7,773 nucleotides of DNA from Methanobacterium sp. (GTDB lineage Archaea > Methanobacteriota > Methanobacteria > Methanobacteriales > Methanobacteriaceae): positions 16,340-24,112 of the forward strand of contig WASR01000273.1 of assembly GCA_009712615.1 (NCBI GenBank), in the 5' to 3' direction. Of the stretch, positions 6,548 to 7,773 are shown one piece after another. A model generated the notes under the pieces. It was given only the letters and a program-made list of their open reading frames with translations. It made no database searches and was not told the origin of the DNA. How positions within the stretch are numbered: position 1 is the first letter of the stretch; the number at the start of each line of letters is the position of its first letter. Made by a program: the position numbers and the translations under genes.

Positions 6548-6653
6548 TTCAGGATATTAATCTTATTGTCTTTTTGTATTATTAGTTTAATAGATTGAAC
6601 TATCTCAAATCAACATCGATAATGTCGAAGTTTTTAATCATGAAAAATGGAGT
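6548..6653 (-). other. purE-UbiD intergenic spacer
   Basis: This AT-rich spacer follows the purE stop. Just past the stop the minus strand has TTTTT runs that could end purE transcription, and a weak stem (CGACAT/ATGTTG around TATCG, about 6611-6627). No convincing TATA box stands out before the UbiD gene; ATTAAACTAATAAT near 6575-6595 is the only candidate. Whether the two genes share a transcript is open. Confidence 0.3.
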
Positions 6654-7676
6654 TTATAATCTACAGTTCATGTTATCCTTAAAATTTTTAAGGGCATTTC
6701 TTATTGAAGCATCGGCCAACCCCAACATTTCAGCAGCTAAAAGAGCGGCGTTACTCCCAGAATCAATTCCCAAAGTTGCAACAGGCACTCCTGGAGGCAT
6801 GTTAACCATAGACAACAAAGCATCCATTCCATCAAGTCGAATTGCACATGGCACTCCTAAAACAGGTTTTTCTGTAAAAGCAACTACTGCACCAGTTACA
6901 TGGGCAGAAAGTCCTGAAATTGCAATGTAAAGTTTGACTGATGATGATTTTTCCATGTACTCTTCAAATTTCTTTGGGTGTCTGATTGGAGATATAACAG
7001 CCGAATCATATTTAACTCCTAATTTATCGAGAAACTTGGTTGTTTTATTTGCAATTTTCATGTCTGAATAACTACCAGCTATCACCGCTACTTCAGGATA
7101 TTCAGGATCAGCATACTTATCCTCATCAGTTCCAGCTGAACCTTCTAATTCGTCAATTTCAAATGAATGTCGATTATAATAAGTTCCTGTTAATTTTTCT
7201 GCCAGTTTAGCTTCATCATTTTTTATTTTGAAGAAAAATTCATTTCTCATCTTCGACAGCCTGGTCCTTACATCTGAATCATGTATTCCAATGATTTGTG
7301 ATGCCAGTATGGCTCCATTTTCTCCTCTATCAATACCTACAGTTGCAACTGGAGCCCCCACAGGCATTTGAACAGTCGCAAAAAGTGCGTCGAGTCCCCC
7401 AAGTTTAACAGATACTGGAACTCCCACAACAGGTTTATATGTATTTGCAGCTATTATTCCTGGAAGATGTGCAGAAAGTCCTGCAATTCCAATAAATACC
7501 TCTACACCATTGGCTGTAGATTCCTCTACAATTTTTTTTACCTTCTCATGTGTTCTGTGTGCTGAAGCTACCCTTACATCATAGGAAATCTTCAGAATTT
7601 CTAGTATGTTTATGGCCTTCTCTGCCACGTTGAAGTCTGAGGCACTCCCCAATATTATCATGATCTTCGGTTCCAT
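6654..7676 (-). CDS. purE: Tandem-domain PurE (AIR carboxylase / N5-CAIR mutase family)
   Basis: A 340-residue protein made of two PurE domains, twice the usual ~160. PurE forms 4-carboxy-5-aminoimidazole ribonucleotide in purine synthesis, either from N5-CAIR (class I) or directly from AIR and CO2 (class II). The N-terminal domain (about 4-150) keeps the active-site motifs GSASD (10-14), SAHRT with catalytic His40, GLSAHLPG (66-73) and QMPVGAPVAT (103-112). The C-terminal domain (about 195-335) keeps GSYSD (201-205), GLSAH (255-259) and NMPPGVPVAT (292-301), but the SAHRT segment reads SPIRHP (229-234), with Ile231 in place of the catalytic His. An acidic linker (about 173-195) joins them. 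Class I proteins normally have GGAAHLPG, so GLSAH is unusual and the class is uncertain. PurK is not in the window. The start ATG has AGGGGA upstream. Confidence 0.92.
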   Translation of the reverse strand: MEPKIMIILGSASDFNVAEKAINILEILKISYDVRVASAHRTHEKVKKIVEESTANGVEVFIGIAGLSAHLPGIIAANTYKPVVGVPVSVKLGGLDALFATVQMPVGAPVATVGIDRGENGAILASQIIGIHDSDVRTRLSKMRNEFFFKIKNDEAKLAEKLTGTYYNRHSFEIDELEGSAGTDEDKYADPEYPEVAVIAGSYSDMKIANKTTKFLDKLGVKYDSAVISPIRHPKKFEEYMEKSSSVKLYIAISGLSAHVTGAVVAFTEKPVLGVPCAIRLDGMDALLSMVNMPPGVPVATLGIDSGSNAALLAAEMLGLADASIRNALKNFKDNMNCRL

Positions 7677-7732
7677 TGTTTTCCCCTGTAACTTTTTTAG
7701 AATCTGTTCGAAAAAAATTTGTATGATCTCAG

Positions 7733-7757
7733 AATAAATATATGTTAAAAATATATG
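7733..7757 (-). promoter_or_regulatory. Candidate purE promoter with two TATA-like boxes
   Basis: On the minus strand ATATATTTATT (7733-7743) is a good archaeal TATA box; initiation about 25 nt further would give a leader of about 30 nt carrying AGGGGA. A second box lies upstream (CATATATTT, 7749-7757). The two share an exact 9-bp direct repeat, AAATATATG on the plus strand, 13 bp apart. The rest of 7677-7773 contains no gene that I can see. Confidence 0.45.
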
Positions 7758-7773
7758 CGAGTAAGATTAATAA

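Noticed and set aside
6595..6930. Plus-strand 111-residue open frame
   Set aside because: Most of it is antisense to the C-terminal PurE domain, and it has no convincing ribosome site or domain.
6654..7676. LarB (PurE-like nickel-pincer cofactor carboxylase)
   Set aside because: LarB has one PurE-like domain with a different N-terminal region. Here both halves are PurE-like and the first keeps the full PurE motif set.
1..7773. Mobile element, CRISPR array, tRNA or defence island
   Set aside because: No transposase, integrase, terminal repeats, regularly spaced repeats, cloverleaf or nuclease/defence domains were seen.

Overview
The window looks like chromosomal DNA from a methanogenic archaeon, most likely of the order Methanobacteriales (Methanobacterium-like). 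The DNA is AT-rich. Several genes have GGAGGT/GGTGAT-type Shine-Dalgarno sites, and the candidate promoters are archaeal TATA-type. The gene set fits this host: CfbA (coenzyme F430, the cofactor of methyl-coenzyme M reductase), a DUF35 zinc-ribbon/OB-fold protein, an archaeal short UbiD, and a PurE with two tandem domains. I see no insertion sequence, integrase, tRNA, rRNA or CRISPR array.

Layout. (1) Positions 58-2027, minus strand: two closely spaced genes, 11 nt apart, for membrane-anchored, probably surface-exposed, pilin-like proteins. Both begin with an MDxxG[FY][IV] motif and one N-terminal hydrophobic segment, and both are rich in N-glycosylation sequons and cysteines. I do not recognise a specific function. 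(2) Positions 2028-2325: an AT-rich divergent control region with candidate promoters in both directions, two palindromes, and an 11-bp-spaced direct repeat touching the plus-strand TATA box. (3) Positions 2326-5221, plus strand: a run of DUF35 protein, cfbA, thiL and a radical SAM enzyme of the AmmeMemoRadiSam type (AmrS). The first three overlap by 29 and 11 nt, so they are almost certainly one transcript. (4) Positions 5250-7676, minus strand: an archaeal UbiD-family decarboxylase lies downstream of a tandem PurE. It converges tail to tail with amrS across a 28-nt gap that contains part of a possible bidirectional terminator hairpin. (5) Positions 7677-7773: the purE leader and a likely promoter.

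How the genes relate. Most are core biosynthesis genes: F430/cobamide metal insertion (cfbA), thiamine diphosphate (thiL), purines (purE), and probably isoprenoid lipids. The lipid link is inferred for both the DUF35 protein (partner of acetoacetyl-CoA thiolase/HMG-CoA synthase in archaea) and the short UbiD (candidate trans-anhydromevalonate 5-phosphate decarboxylase). I do not see a new multi-gene system such as a defence island. The least explained parts are the glycoprotein-like pair, the divergent control region, and the degenerate second PurE domain.
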